Shown: positions 1-7,911 of the stretch, one piece after another
Numbering within the stretch: the stretch's first letter is position 1
How the letters are laid out: every line of letters starts with the position of its first letter
Assembly (NCBI GenBank): GCA_021155195.1
Contig: JAJNPV010000050.1
Location: 1 to 64,000 of the forward strand
Length of the DNA stretch: 64,000 nucleotides
DNA from: Ohtaekwangia sp.
GTDB taxonomy: Bacteria > Bacteroidota > Bacteroidia > Cytophagales > Cyclobacteriaceae
Direction: 5' to 3'
Notes under the pieces: generated by a model
Told to the model about the DNA's origin: nothing
The model's input: only the letters and a program-made list of their open reading frames with translations
The model's database searches: none
Translations under genes and position numbers: made by a program

Positions 1-324
1 TTTCCCCTGAACCAGCCTCGTAGTTCAGACTCCTTTCGAAATCTCAAACCCTCGGCCTATGTCATTTAATCCTCGGTCCTCATTAATTTTTCATTTTCTC
101 TTTCAATTTCACAATCAAAAGCCTCTTAAAGAATCAACTCAGTGGCACCCTCCATCGAGTACCACTGGGTCCGCTATCAATCTCCATTCATTCAAAGAAC
201 GTGTGTTCTACTTCTCTAAACCTTTAACAGGCCTAAACTTTCAAACTCTTTGTGGTTACAACTTAAAATTCTTCGAAAGAACCCCAAATCATCCCAAAAA
301 TCCCCTTTTCGTTCAAAGGGAGTG
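1..324 (-). other. Probable rRNA operon leader transcript
   Basis: Seen: read on the minus strand, the region downstream of the promoter at 325-354 has no convincing reading frame. It carries GTTCTTTGA at 192-200, which matches the boxA antitermination element that precedes 16S rRNA genes in Bacteroidota, and a 6-bp inverted repeat CAGTGG/CCACTG at 140-145 and 162-167. An open frame on the plus strand at 59-376 has no family resemblance and runs against the promoter, so it is not called. Inferred: this is the leader of an rRNA operon whose 16S gene would lie to the left of the window. The mature 16S start is not visible here, so this rests on promoter and boxA only. Confidence 0.42.
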
Positions 325-354
325 CAAAGGTAGTCGATGGTTGGGTTTCTGCAA
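325..354 (-). promoter_or_regulatory. Bacteroidota-type promoter, probable rRNA promoter
   Basis: Read on the minus strand, a -33 TTG (352-354) is followed after exactly 19 nt by TACCTTTG (325-332), a full match to the -7 box TAnnTTTG used by the Bacteroidota housekeeping sigma factor. Transcription would run toward position 1, away from the DUF2480 gene. The following GCACTCCC start region resembles strong rRNA promoters of the phylum. Confidence 0.6.
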
Positions 355-434
355 TAGATGCACTGAAAGATTTTAATAAAAAAACGGCTTTTCAGATCGA
401 TTCCGGGTAACTGATTGATTATCAGAATAAGAAT

Positions 435-947
435 TTAGCTAAGTTTTTTCTTGAAAATTGGGACGGTGCTACATGGTTCGCCAAACATAATACTTGAGGC
501 AATCGGGCGGAGTTTATTAGTGGCCTCCACATAGGCAGAGACAGGAACATTAACCTTACTGCAGCCTTTAATAACAACCTTTGCTTTGGTAAATTTTTCC
601 CAATCAACCTTATCCAATGCTTGTTTGAAAAGTATGTTCTCCAAATCCTGTAAAGTTCCAAATACTACCTGGCTGGCAACTGGTTGGAGTGAAGTAGAGA
701 GCAACATATATGCCCACGTAGGAACTACTGCATCTGCCGAACACGTAATGGCAACATACTTATTTTGGTACTGTGACCAATCGTGCGACTTGACAAAATC
801 ACGGAAGTCTTTTTCTTTTAAAACCAACTCCTGAAAAAGCAATGGTTTAACATCAAACAACACACGCTCGCCTGAAGTATACAACTCTTCGAGATCGAAG
901 GTTGTTAATTGACTGTTGCTAACTCTATTGATTATTTCTTCTTCCAT
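435..947 (-). CDS. DUF2480 family protein
   Basis: A 170-residue soluble protein without signal peptide or membrane segment. It matches, by overall pattern, the DUF2480 family, which is conserved across Bacteroidota and has no established function. Recognisable features are the acidic N-terminus MEEEIINRVSNS, a central cysteine segment AITCSADAVVPTWAYML (roughly residues 68-84) and a C-terminal half that echoes it as VVIKGCSKVNVPVSAY, suggesting an internal repeat of a small fold. It ends 18 nt after tsaB on the same strand, so it is probably cotranscribed with tsaB and the S41 protease. Start at the ATG at 947 follows closely on the tsaB stop. Function unknown. Confidence 0.85.
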   Translation of the reverse strand: MEEEIINRVSNSQLTTFDLEELYTSGERVLFDVKPLLFQELVLKEKDFRDFVKSHDWSQYQNKYVAITCSADAVVPTWAYMLLSTSLQPVASQVVFGTLQDLENILFKQALDKVDWEKFTKAKVVIKGCSKVNVPVSAYVEATNKLRPIASSIMFGEPCSTVPIFKKKLS

Positions 948-965
948 TTGCTTCTCACAACACCG

Positions 966-1667
966 TTAAACCAAGTTTGGTTTTCTAATTAAAAAATCTT
1001 TTAGGTAAAAAGGTTCAAACGAAACCACATCTTCAAAAGCAGATTGACTCCACTTAGTATGTCCCAATTCGCCCAACCGAGTTGCTAATGGATTTATTTC
1101 TGTAACAAAGCGAGCGTTGCTATGACTAATTATGTTCTTACACTTTTCCGCTCCTTCGCCTAGAAAATAAATTATTTTCTGTTCGAGATGATTTTCAAAA
1201 CTATGTTCGTCAATAATTTTAGCCTGAGTTGGTTCAACTTCAGTTAAGTTATCATCCAACAACATGCAATAGACTTCCATTCTGCGCGCATCAAGCATCG
1301 GACATAATAGCATGTTATGCTGTTCTTTTGCTTCCAGGTTCTGTAACAAATCCCTTCCCTGATAGGCAAGAAGTTGAAGTGTATTGATCGCGATAAGCGG
1401 AATATTTAATGCATAACAAAGTCCCTTTGCTGTTGCTACACCGATGCGAAGACCTGTATATGAACCGGGGCCAGACGCCACCACAATTCCTTGAAGATCA
1501 TTTGTTTTGTGCTGAGATTCGTTAATCACTTCGCGAATCATACCTGCTAACTGAGAAGCCGCAGACCTCGGTGTATCAATTTCGCGAGAAGCCAACAACA
1601 AACCATTATTATGAAGTGCTACAGAACAAGCCTGCGAGGACGTTTCCAAACTGAGTAACAAAGCCAT
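966..1667 (-). CDS. tsaB: tRNA threonylcarbamoyladenosine biosynthesis protein TsaB
   Basis: TsaB is the non-catalytic partner of TsaD in the complex that installs N6-threonylcarbamoyl on A37 of tRNAs reading ANN codons. The 233-residue length is normal. The ASKHA-fold N-terminus is clear: LLSLETSSQACSVAL at residues 4-18, then the conserved segment GIVVASGPGSYTGLRIGVAT around residues 60-79, followed by KGLCYALNIPLIAINTL. The ATG overlaps the stop of the upstream S41 protease gene by one base (TAATG), implying translational coupling in one operon with DUF2480 downstream. The linkage to a cell-envelope protease is positional only. Confidence 0.95.
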   Translation of the reverse strand: MALLLSLETSSQACSVALHNNGLLLASREIDTPRSAASQLAGMIREVINESQHKTNDLQGIVVASGPGSYTGLRIGVATAKGLCYALNIPLIAINTLQLLAYQGRDLLQNLEAKEQHNMLLCPMLDARRMEVYCMLLDDNLTEVEPTQAKIIDEHSFENHLEQKIIYFLGEGAEKCKNIISHSNARFVTEINPLATRLGELGHTKWSQSAFEDVVSFEPFYLKDFLIRKPNLV

Positions 1668-3313
1668 TAGTTTGGCGAAAGAAGTTTTTTATAAGCAGCC
1701 GGATCGGAAAGGATTTTCTTTGCTTCAAGAATTTCTAGATCACGATCTAACGAAACTTCAATCTGTCCTTTTGCTAACTGGTAATGAAATGCGATTTCTT
1801 CTTCCAGTATTTTTGAAAGTTCAGGCTTAAAGCGTATCCATGCTGAGTTTTTATTTGACTCGATTTTATTTTTTAAATCTTTCAACGGAGACTGCAGTTC
1901 ATCAAGGTATTTCTCTTTTTTAGCTGAAGCAACTAATTCTTCCGCTTTCAACTCTAAATCCGAAGAGTAAGAAAATTTTTGCTCTTTCACCCAAGCAATA
2001 AACTTCTGATATTCTTCGTCTGACAAACGAAATCCTTTTAAGGAACTGGGGATTGGATGCTCACCACAATATTTTGACGCGTAATCAAACACTAATCCAG
2101 ACCCCACTAACTCTACAATAGCTGATGTATAGGTTGCTGCAACAACTTCTGCATCCGGATCTAATCCAGCCCCATCAAATACTTTTCGGCCTCCAGCCGT
2201 TTTAAACTCCCGCTTCAGTGAATCAGGAAATTTATTCACAGTTCCATCGCTCTTACGATGTTCGTAATCAAGTGCCTGAATGCATCGACCACTTGGAATA
2301 TAATACTTAGCTGTAGTTACTTTTAGTTGTGCATTGTAAGCTAGTTGCCTTGTTGTTTGAACCAATCCTTTACCAAATGTTTTTTGACCCACTAAAACTG
2401 CACGATCATAATCCTGAAGTGAACCCGCGACAATCTCAGAAGCTGATGCGCTACCTCCACTCGTTAAAACAGCCACCGGAATTTCAGTATCCTGGGCGTT
2501 GTTAAGAGTGAGATAAGTCTTATTCCAATCTGATACTTTTCCTTTTGTTGACACAACTTCTTTCCCTTTTGGGATAAACACGTTTACAATATTTACTGCC
2601 TCATATAAAGAACCGCCCGGGTTATCACGTAAGTCAAGAATCAAATTTTTTGCTCCTTGCTGCTTTAATTTTGAAAGCGCTTCTTCCACCTCTTTGCCTG
2701 CACCTGGTGTAAACTCGTCAAGTTTAATATATCCGGTTTCAGCACCCACCATTCCATAATATGTGATGTTGGATACTTTAATCTTTTCGCGTACCAATTT
2801 GAATTTTAGATTTTCCTTTTGTCCGGCTCGCTTAACAACTACTTCAACTTCTGTTTTAGGTTTACCTTTTAGCAAAGCACTCACTGCAGAAGTTGGTTTT
2901 CCCTGCACATTTGTTCCATCCACAGAAATTAATTCATCACCTACACGAAGGCCAGCCTTCTCGGCAGGAAACCCAACATATGGATTTGTGATTACGGTCT
3001 TCTTATTAACAATACCAATCAATGAACCCACACCGGCATATTGACCTGTTGTTAAAATGCTGAACGCTTCCAGGTCTTCTTCAGGAATGTAATCGGTATA
3101 AGGATCCAACTGATCCAGCATTCCGCCAATCCCATTCTCGATCAGTTTTTTAGGATTAACATCGTCTACATAATAAGCATTTACTTCTTTAAAAAGCGTA
3201 GCAAAAATGTCCAGACTACGAGCTATATCGAAGTATTTTTCGCCAGGGCCTTGAAATGCCCAAATAGTAAATGCCAGTGTAATAAAGAATGCGGCTATTC
3301 TAAACTTCTTCAT
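1667..3313 (-). CDS. S41 family C-terminal processing peptidase (CtpA/Prc-like)
   Basis: A periplasm-facing serine protease that trims C-termini of envelope proteins. The N-terminus has one hydrophobic segment (FRIAAFFITLAFTIWAF) acting as signal anchor. A PDZ domain follows (about residues 80-165, with GLRVGDELISVDG), then the tail-specific protease domain containing the catalytic Ser in SGGSASASEIVAGSL and the Lys in VGQKTFGKGLVQ, giving the Ser-Lys dyad. The C-terminal 150 residues are charged and helical, typical of the longer Bacteroidota members. I chose the ATG at 3313 (MKKFRIAAFF); a longer frame starts with TTG at 3325, four codons earlier. It overlaps tsaB by one base. Confidence 0.92.
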   Translation of the reverse strand: MKKFRIAAFFITLAFTIWAFQGPGEKYFDIARSLDIFATLFKEVNAYYVDDVNPKKLIENGIGGMLDQLDPYTDYIPEEDLEAFSILTTGQYAGVGSLIGIVNKKTVITNPYVGFPAEKAGLRVGDELISVDGTNVQGKPTSAVSALLKGKPKTEVEVVVKRAGQKENLKFKLVREKIKVSNITYYGMVGAETGYIKLDEFTPGAGKEVEEALSKLKQQGAKNLILDLRDNPGGSLYEAVNIVNVFIPKGKEVVSTKGKVSDWNKTYLTLNNAQDTEIPVAVLTSGGSASASEIVAGSLQDYDRAVLVGQKTFGKGLVQTTRQLAYNAQLKVTTAKYYIPSGRCIQALDYEHRKSDGTVNKFPDSLKREFKTAGGRKVFDGAGLDPDAEVVAATYTSAIVELVGSGLVFDYASKYCGEHPIPSSLKGFRLSDEEYQKFIAWVKEQKFSYSSDLELKAEELVASAKKEKYLDELQSPLKDLKNKIESNKNSAWIRFKPELSKILEEEIAFHYQLAKGQIEVSLDRDLEILEAKKILSDPAAYKKLLSPN

Positions 3314-3360
3314 ATCGAGTATCAATTAAACATCCCTACAGATCTTCTACTTTTTTTGCC

Positions 3361-3392
3361 TCACCCCCGACCCTCTCCAAGCGAGATGGGAG
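3361..3392. repeat. Degenerate copy of dispersed CCTCTCC-type palindrome
   Basis: The sequence TCACCCCCGACCCTCTCC followed by AAGCGAGATGGG is a worn copy of the short palindromic repeat that is perfect at 4254-4274 and near-perfect at 40637-40651. It lies between the rnpA and S41 genes and has lost most of the right arm. Confidence 0.4.
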
Positions 3393-3444
3393 TGGAATGA
3401 GATGGTAAGTTCTTAATTTTTTCCAGCACTTGAAAGACCTTACC

Positions 3445-3465
3445 CCTGCCTTTGCAGCAGGCAGG
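3445..3465. terminator. Hairpin after rnpA, possible terminator
   Basis: CCTGCC (3445-3450) pairs with GGCAGG (3460-3465) around a 9-nt loop, one base beyond the rnpA stop codon in the direction of transcription. There is no clean U-tract, so it may be part of a repeat element rather than a dedicated terminator. It abuts the CCGGAGAAGGAG palindrome that encodes the last residues of RnpA. Confidence 0.4.
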
Positions 3466-3466
3466 C

Positions 3467-3856
3467 CTAGTCCCTTTCCGGAGAAGGAGTAAGTTTCATA
3501 TTCAATTTTGTTAATGCCATTAATACTTTCTCCTTAATTTCGGCATATGGCAAAATTTCTTTAGCCGTATAAATGAAGGTAAAAATGGCCTTTTCCGATT
3601 TATTGTTAATTATTTCTTTTTGAATTCGGTATGCTTCGCGGATTCTGCGTTTGATTTTATTCCGATCTACCGCTCGTTTAAACTGACGACTAGGAACCGA
3701 AATCAAAACCTGATTGACTTTTGCCGATTTATCAGGATTAGGAGCGTGAAGAACCTTGAATGGGTATAAATAAAAAGAGGAACCCTTTTCGAAGAGTTCC
3801 TTTATTGCTTTTTCTTTTGAGAGTCTTTCCGCTTTTGTAAATGTGAAACTCCGCAT
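3467..3856 (-). CDS. rnpA: Ribonuclease P protein component
   Basis: RnpA is the protein cofactor of RNase P, which removes 5' leaders from pre-tRNA. The 129-residue product has the expected basic character and the family signature in RAVDRNKIKRRIREAYR (residues about 60-76), the RNR helix that contacts the RNA. It follows rpmH on the same strand, the standard rpmH-rnpA order. The start MRSFTFTKAERLSKEKAI is typical. Oddity: the last residues LTPSPERD and the stop codon lie in a repeat-like palindrome (TCCCTTTCCGGAGAAGGAG, 3471-3489), so the original C-terminus may have been replaced by a repeat insertion without harm. Confidence 0.95.
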   Translation of the reverse strand: MRSFTFTKAERLSKEKAIKELFEKGSSFYLYPFKVLHAPNPDKSAKVNQVLISVPSRQFKRAVDRNKIKRRIREAYRIQKEIINNKSEKAIFTFIYTAKEILPYAEIKEKVLMALTKLNMKLTPSPERD

Positions 3857-3922
3857 GAGATTAAAATTAATCCCTTTCGGGGAAAACTAACACCAACGAA
3901 AACTGTCTCTCAGAGAAAGTTA

Positions 3923-4084
3923 TTATCTGGTCTTTGGAGTTCCTTCGTCAGAAACAGTAAGCTTTTTACGTCCATTTCTTCTACGATTGGCAAGTACTCT
4001 GCGACCATTGGCAGTAGCCATACGCTCACGGAAGCCGTGCTTATTCGTTCTTTTCTTTCTGGAAGGTTGGAATGTGCGTTTCAT
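3923..4084 (-). CDS. rpmH: 50S ribosomal protein L34
   Basis: A 53-residue, highly basic protein starting [18 protein letters not shown] and continuing [18 protein letters not shown], an unmistakable bacterial L34. It is a small structural protein of the large ribosomal subunit near the exit tunnel base. The C-terminal extension [14 protein letters not shown] is longer than the 44-46 residues of proteobacterial L34 but is usual in Bacteroidota. It is too short for a typical length cutoff. rnpA lies 66 nt downstream on the same strand. Confidence 0.96.
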   Translation of the reverse strand: MKRTFQPSRKKRTNKHGFRERMATANGRRVLANRRRNGRKKLTVSDEGTPKTR

Positions 4085-4253
4085 AATATATCAACTTTAC
4101 CTCAATTTCTTAAAGGGTTGCAAAAATGTGCAGGAATATCCGGATTTACAAGATTGCCTACGCTAATTTGATCAGAATCTATCGTATTGATAAAAAAAGG
4201 CGGTTGGCCCTCACTATACCTGCACTAAAGTTACGGTAAGTAAACCCCGTTGG

Positions 4254-4274
4254 CCCCTCTCCAAAGGAGAGGGG
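4254..4274. repeat. Dispersed palindrome CCCCTCTCC-AAA-GGAGAGGGG
   Basis: A perfect 9-bp stem with a 3-nt loop between rpmH and the M16 operon. It follows the 3' end of the M16 operon by 47 nt and could act as an RNA hairpin or terminator for that operon. Related copies occur at 3361-3392 and 40621-40657. The rest of 4085-4320 holds no reading frame or promoter that I can support. Confidence 0.65.
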
Positions 4275-4320
4275 TAAAGGAATAAAAGGTTATTAACTCA
4301 TTTACGATTAGTGATTCTTT

Positions 4321-6396
4321 TTACTGAACCTTAAAAATAGCATCATCCAGCGTTGGGTTAACCTCCAAGCTGGAAACCTGAAACTTGAAATTCATTGGTC
4401 CCTGGCTTATTAACATTACGTGTGGAAACTTGACGCCACTTACTTCTTTATATTCTTGAAATTTGGTTGGGACAGGAATTTCCCCTTGTGGTGTTTTGGT
4501 CATCTCCATAGTTTGTACTTTCAAGCCAGTTTCAACATCGAAATAATTAGTGATTTTTTCACCAGCAGGAAGTACATATTCAACGACATAGGCATCCTTG
4601 CCATCAACAGCTTCTACAGCTTTAAGAATCGATTTTACCTTCATGGCGGCAATCATAGTTTCAGGAACCAATTGTGCTTCGAATAGATTCTTTTCTTTTG
4701 TTGCAGCATCAACAGGTGGCTTTTGTCCATTTGCAATTACTGCATAGTCTTTCCCATCACTAACCTCCTTTTGCATCATCATTCCCTGCATAGAAACTTC
4801 CGTTAAACTTTTTCCAGGTGCTTTCTTGGAAGAGTTCATTGTTAACTCCATTCCTTGAATGGTTGCCTTCATAGTCATCTTTACGCTTTTCAACTCTTGT
4901 ACATTTTTAGCTCCGCCAATCGCATCAATATATTTTGCAATTACTTTTTCTGCTGTTAAATCCGCAGGCAATGCAGATGCTTTTGAGGGAACATAACCCA
5001 CTCCATAAATATCAAAATACTTTGCCTCACCAAATTTGGCAAGCTTATCAGCAACATCTGAAGCTTTACCAACCACGATGATGTGTGCGTTATCCGGGCG
5101 AATGAATTTTTTAGAAGTTGCTTGTACATCCGCAAGGGTTACTGCATCTACCGATTTAAGATAGTTCGCATAATAATCTTTAGGAAGTTTATACTTAACG
5201 GTATTCAACGCAAAACTGGCTATGGTTTGCGGGCTTTCTAAGGATCGGCCAAACGCTCCTGAAATTTCCGCTTTAGCAGCTATCAATTCCTTTTCAGTAA
5301 CAGGTTCATTCGCCATGCGTTTTAGTTCACTCATGAATTCAAAGACAGAACTATCTGTAACTTCATTGCGCACACTGGCTGAGGCATTAAAATTACCCAC
5401 CAGATTATCGGGACTCAGTTGCGAACGCGCGCCATATGTATAGCCATGCTTTTCGCGAAGGTTTTGCATGAGTCGTGAAGAGAATCCACCGCCTAAAATT
5501 TGATTTGTTACCCTGGCTTTGATAGCGTCTTGTGTGCCCGGCATTAAACTAACCGGATAAGCAATATTAATAACCGATTGAACTGAAGTCGGGCGATCAA
5601 CTATGGCAACATATGTTTTTGCTGGTTCTTTTGGCTGGGTATAGGTTGGGTACTTTACTTCACCCGCTGTCCACTTTGCAAAATATTTTTCTGTTAAAGA
5701 CTTAGCCGTTTTCAAATCAATATCCCCTACTATAATCAGATAAGCATTATTAGGTCTGTAGTATATATTGTAATAATTCTTGCAATCCTCTAGTGTAATG
5801 GAGCCAACACTTTTTTCTGTAGTGAACAAACCATACGGATGCTGAGAGCCATACAGTAAAGCATTGCGCACATTTCCGGCAATTGAATTTGGATCATCTT
5901 TACTTGCTGCCAATCCCGATAAGGTTTGCGTTTTCAATTTCTCCATTTCCTCCGGAGGAAATGACGGGTTAAACAAAACATCAGTCATCAAGTCAAGCAA
6001 CTTGGTGGAGTGCTTTGAAAGACTGGAGGCAAAAATTCCGTTGCCTCCAGTGTTCAGGGTTGCTCCAATAAAATCTGTTTCCTCATCCAGTTGAGCTTTT
6101 GTTTTTGTTTTTGTTCCGGTGCCCATCAACGTTTCGGCCATGGATACATAACCTTCCTTCTCACCCTGAAAAAGTTGATCATTTTTTAATTGTAATGAAA
6201 ACTGGATGCGGGGTAGTTTGTGATTCTCCACCACAAACACCTGAAGACCATTCTTTAGTGTGAACGTTTGATAATCACCAATTTTTATTTCGCGAGCCGG
6301 AGCCGGCAATGGTGCCTTTGTGCGATCAACTTGAGCCTGAACGGAAACAACTGTAACCAACAAGCAAATGAATATTATTAGGTTCTTCATAATCAA
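4321..6396 (-). CDS. M16 family peptidase-like protein, non-catalytic partner, with lipoprotein-carrier-like C-terminal domain
   Basis: A 691-residue secreted protein (signal MIMKNLIIFICLLVTVVSVQA). Residues about 35-480 carry two M16 (pitrilysin/mitochondrial processing peptidase) domains, but where active members have HxxEH this one reads GYVSMAETLMGTGT, so the zinc site is absent. A glycine-rich segment NQILGGGFSSRLMQNLREKHGY is present, as in the non-catalytic alpha subunits. Residues about 490-691 form an extra domain (IAKYIDAIGGAKNVQELKS onward) with the beta-rich pattern of LolA/outer-membrane lipoprotein-sorting folds. It overlaps the catalytic M16 gene by 4 nt (ATGA), so the two very likely form an obligate heterodimer in the periplasm. 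Confidence 0.88.
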   Translation of the reverse strand: MIMKNLIIFICLLVTVVSVQAQVDRTKAPLPAPAREIKIGDYQTFTLKNGLQVFVVENHKLPRIQFSLQLKNDQLFQGEKEGYVSMAETLMGTGTKTKTKAQLDEETDFIGATLNTGGNGIFASSLSKHSTKLLDLMTDVLFNPSFPPEEMEKLKTQTLSGLAASKDDPNSIAGNVRNALLYGSQHPYGLFTTEKSVGSITLEDCKNYYNIYYRPNNAYLIIVGDIDLKTAKSLTEKYFAKWTAGEVKYPTYTQPKEPAKTYVAIVDRPTSVQSVINIAYPVSLMPGTQDAIKARVTNQILGGGFSSRLMQNLREKHGYTYGARSQLSPDNLVGNFNASASVRNEVTDSSVFEFMSELKRMANEPVTEKELIAAKAEISGAFGRSLESPQTIASFALNTVKYKLPKDYYANYLKSVDAVTLADVQATSKKFIRPDNAHIIVVGKASDVADKLAKFGEAKYFDIYGVGYVPSKASALPADLTAEKVIAKYIDAIGGAKNVQELKSVKMTMKATIQGMELTMNSSKKAPGKSLTEVSMQGMMMQKEVSDGKDYAVIANGQKPPVDAATKEKNLFEAQLVPETMIAAMKVKSILKAVEAVDGKDAYVVEYVLPAGEKITNYFDVETGLKVQTMEMTKTPQGEIPVPTKFQEYKEVSGVKFPHVMLISQGPMNFKFQVSSLEVNPTLDDAIFKVQ

Positions 6397-7754
6397 TTAT
6401 CTTTTTTGATTTGAGTATTCTCGGGTTTGCTTTGTGCCGACTTAGGCATGTAGTGAAGCACTACCCGGTTTTCTTTTGTCAAATATTTTTTAGCGACTCG
6501 CTGTAAATCTTCACGTGTTACTTTCATATAGTTTTCTATTTCTGTATTGATCAGGTTAGCATCTTTATAATACACATGATAATTAGCAAGTTGCTCTGCT
6601 ATTCCTACAGCCGAAGAATTTTGCTGCACAAATTGACTTTCCGTTTGGTTCCGGATTTTTTGAAATTCTTTTTCAGAGATCAATTCTTTTTGCACTTTTT
6701 CAATTTCTGCATCCATTGCTTTTTCAAGATCATCCGCTTCAACACCCATGTTCACAATACCAAACACGAGGTAAAGTCCAGGATCTTCTAATGAAAAAGG
6801 AAATGCTTGTACCGTAAGCGCTTTCTTTTGTTCATCTACGAGCGACTTATACATGCGCGAACTTTGGCCACCACTGAGTACCGTGCTCAACATATCCAAC
6901 GCATATGCATCAGGTGTGCCTTGCGCAGGAATATGATACGCTTCGATAACAGCCGGCAATTGGATGTTATCAAACACTACATCACGTACTTCTGCTTTCT
7001 GTTGTGGTTCGACAACGGTTGGACGAGGAATTTTCTTTCCGCCTTTCGGGATATCTTTAAAATACTTTGCAACAGCTGTTTTGGTTTGTTCTATATCAAT
7101 ATCTCCTGCTATAGACAAGGTTGCATTTTCAGGAACATAGAATGTTTTGTAAAACGCAATAAACTCTTCGAGAGAAGCAGCATTCAAATGATCCAGTGAA
7201 CCAATAGGTGCCCACTGGTAAGGATGCACGGTGTATGCATGCTTTAACACTTCGGTAAGAATACTCCCGTAAGGTTGGTTATCCATGCGTTGTCGTTTTT
7301 CTTCTTTCACTACTTCGCGCTGTGTTTCTACGCCAATCTTTTCAATTTTAGCGTGCAACATGCGCTCCGACTCCATCCATAATCCCAACTCCATTTGATT
7401 GGAAGGAAGTACTTCATAATAAAAGGTGCGGTCGTTTGATGTGTTTGCATTGTTGGTAGCGCCAGCGTTTTGTAAATATTTATCAAACTCTCCGCGCTTT
7501 ATATTTTCAGTTCCTTCAAACAACAAATGCTCAAAGAAATGCGCAAAGCCTGTGCGGTTTGGATCTTCATTCTTAGAACCCACATGATACAATACCGATA
7601 CCGCCACAATGGGTGTAGTGTTGTCCTTATGTAAGATTACGTGCAAGCCATTGGGCAGATCATATTCAGTGAACTCAATCTTTCGGGCTTGACTGAAACT
7701 TACCGATATCGCGGCAAGCACTAGCCAAAGGGTTAAAGTCTGTCTTTTATGCAT
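6393..7754 (-). CDS. M16 family zinc metallopeptidase, catalytic subunit
   Basis: A secreted insulinase-like peptidase of 453 residues from the chosen start. Signal peptide MHKRQTLTLWLVLAAISVSF. The inverted zinc motif HFFEH lies at residues 72-76 and the third ligand is a Glu in REVVKEEKR, about residue 152, the expected 76-residue spacing. The longer frame that begins at 7919 is rejected because its extra N-terminus (FPGISPFFSGISP) simply translates a repeated DNA motif at 7813-7846. Partner of the following non-catalytic M16 gene, with which it overlaps by 4 nt. Substrate unknown; such pairs are thought to degrade small peptides in the periplasm. Confidence 0.92.
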   Translation of the reverse strand: MHKRQTLTLWLVLAAISVSFSQARKIEFTEYDLPNGLHVILHKDNTTPIVAVSVLYHVGSKNEDPNRTGFAHFFEHLLFEGTENIKRGEFDKYLQNAGATNNANTSNDRTFYYEVLPSNQMELGLWMESERMLHAKIEKIGVETQREVVKEEKRQRMDNQPYGSILTEVLKHAYTVHPYQWAPIGSLDHLNAASLEEFIAFYKTFYVPENATLSIAGDIDIEQTKTAVAKYFKDIPKGGKKIPRPTVVEPQQKAEVRDVVFDNIQLPAVIEAYHIPAQGTPDAYALDMLSTVLSGGQSSRMYKSLVDEQKKALTVQAFPFSLEDPGLYLVFGIVNMGVEADDLEKAMDAEIEKVQKELISEKEFQKIRNQTESQFVQQNSSAVGIAEQLANYHVYYKDANLINTEIENYMKVTREDLQRVAKKYLTKENRVVLHYMPKSAQSKPENTQIKKDN

Positions 7755-7812
7755 ATTTATTTGTTTGAATTGCTTTGCCTGCAACATAGAATAATTGGCA
7801 ACATATTTCAAC

Positions 7813-7846
7813 GGGGAAATTCCCGAAAAAAAGGGGGAAATTCCCG
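7813..7846. promoter_or_regulatory. Paired GGGAA-A-TTCCC sites upstream of the M16 operon
   Basis: GGGGAAATTCCCG occurs twice, at 7813-7825 and 7834-7846, 21 bp apart, which is two helical turns. Each copy is an interrupted palindrome GGGAA-A-TTCCC. They lie 59-92 nt upstream of the M16 ATG. Two identical symmetric sites on the same DNA face suggest binding of a dimeric regulator. The regulator is unknown. Confidence 0.5.
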
Positions 7847-7911
7847 GAAAGAGCAATTCTATATTAAAATCAGACTTTTTACTTTGAGTTTTTTTGCCTC
7901 TGGCGGTTGAG

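Noticed and set aside
59..376. Open frame of 105 codons on the plus strand
   Set aside because: No family resemblance, biased composition, and it lies antisense over a predicted rRNA-type promoter and leader.
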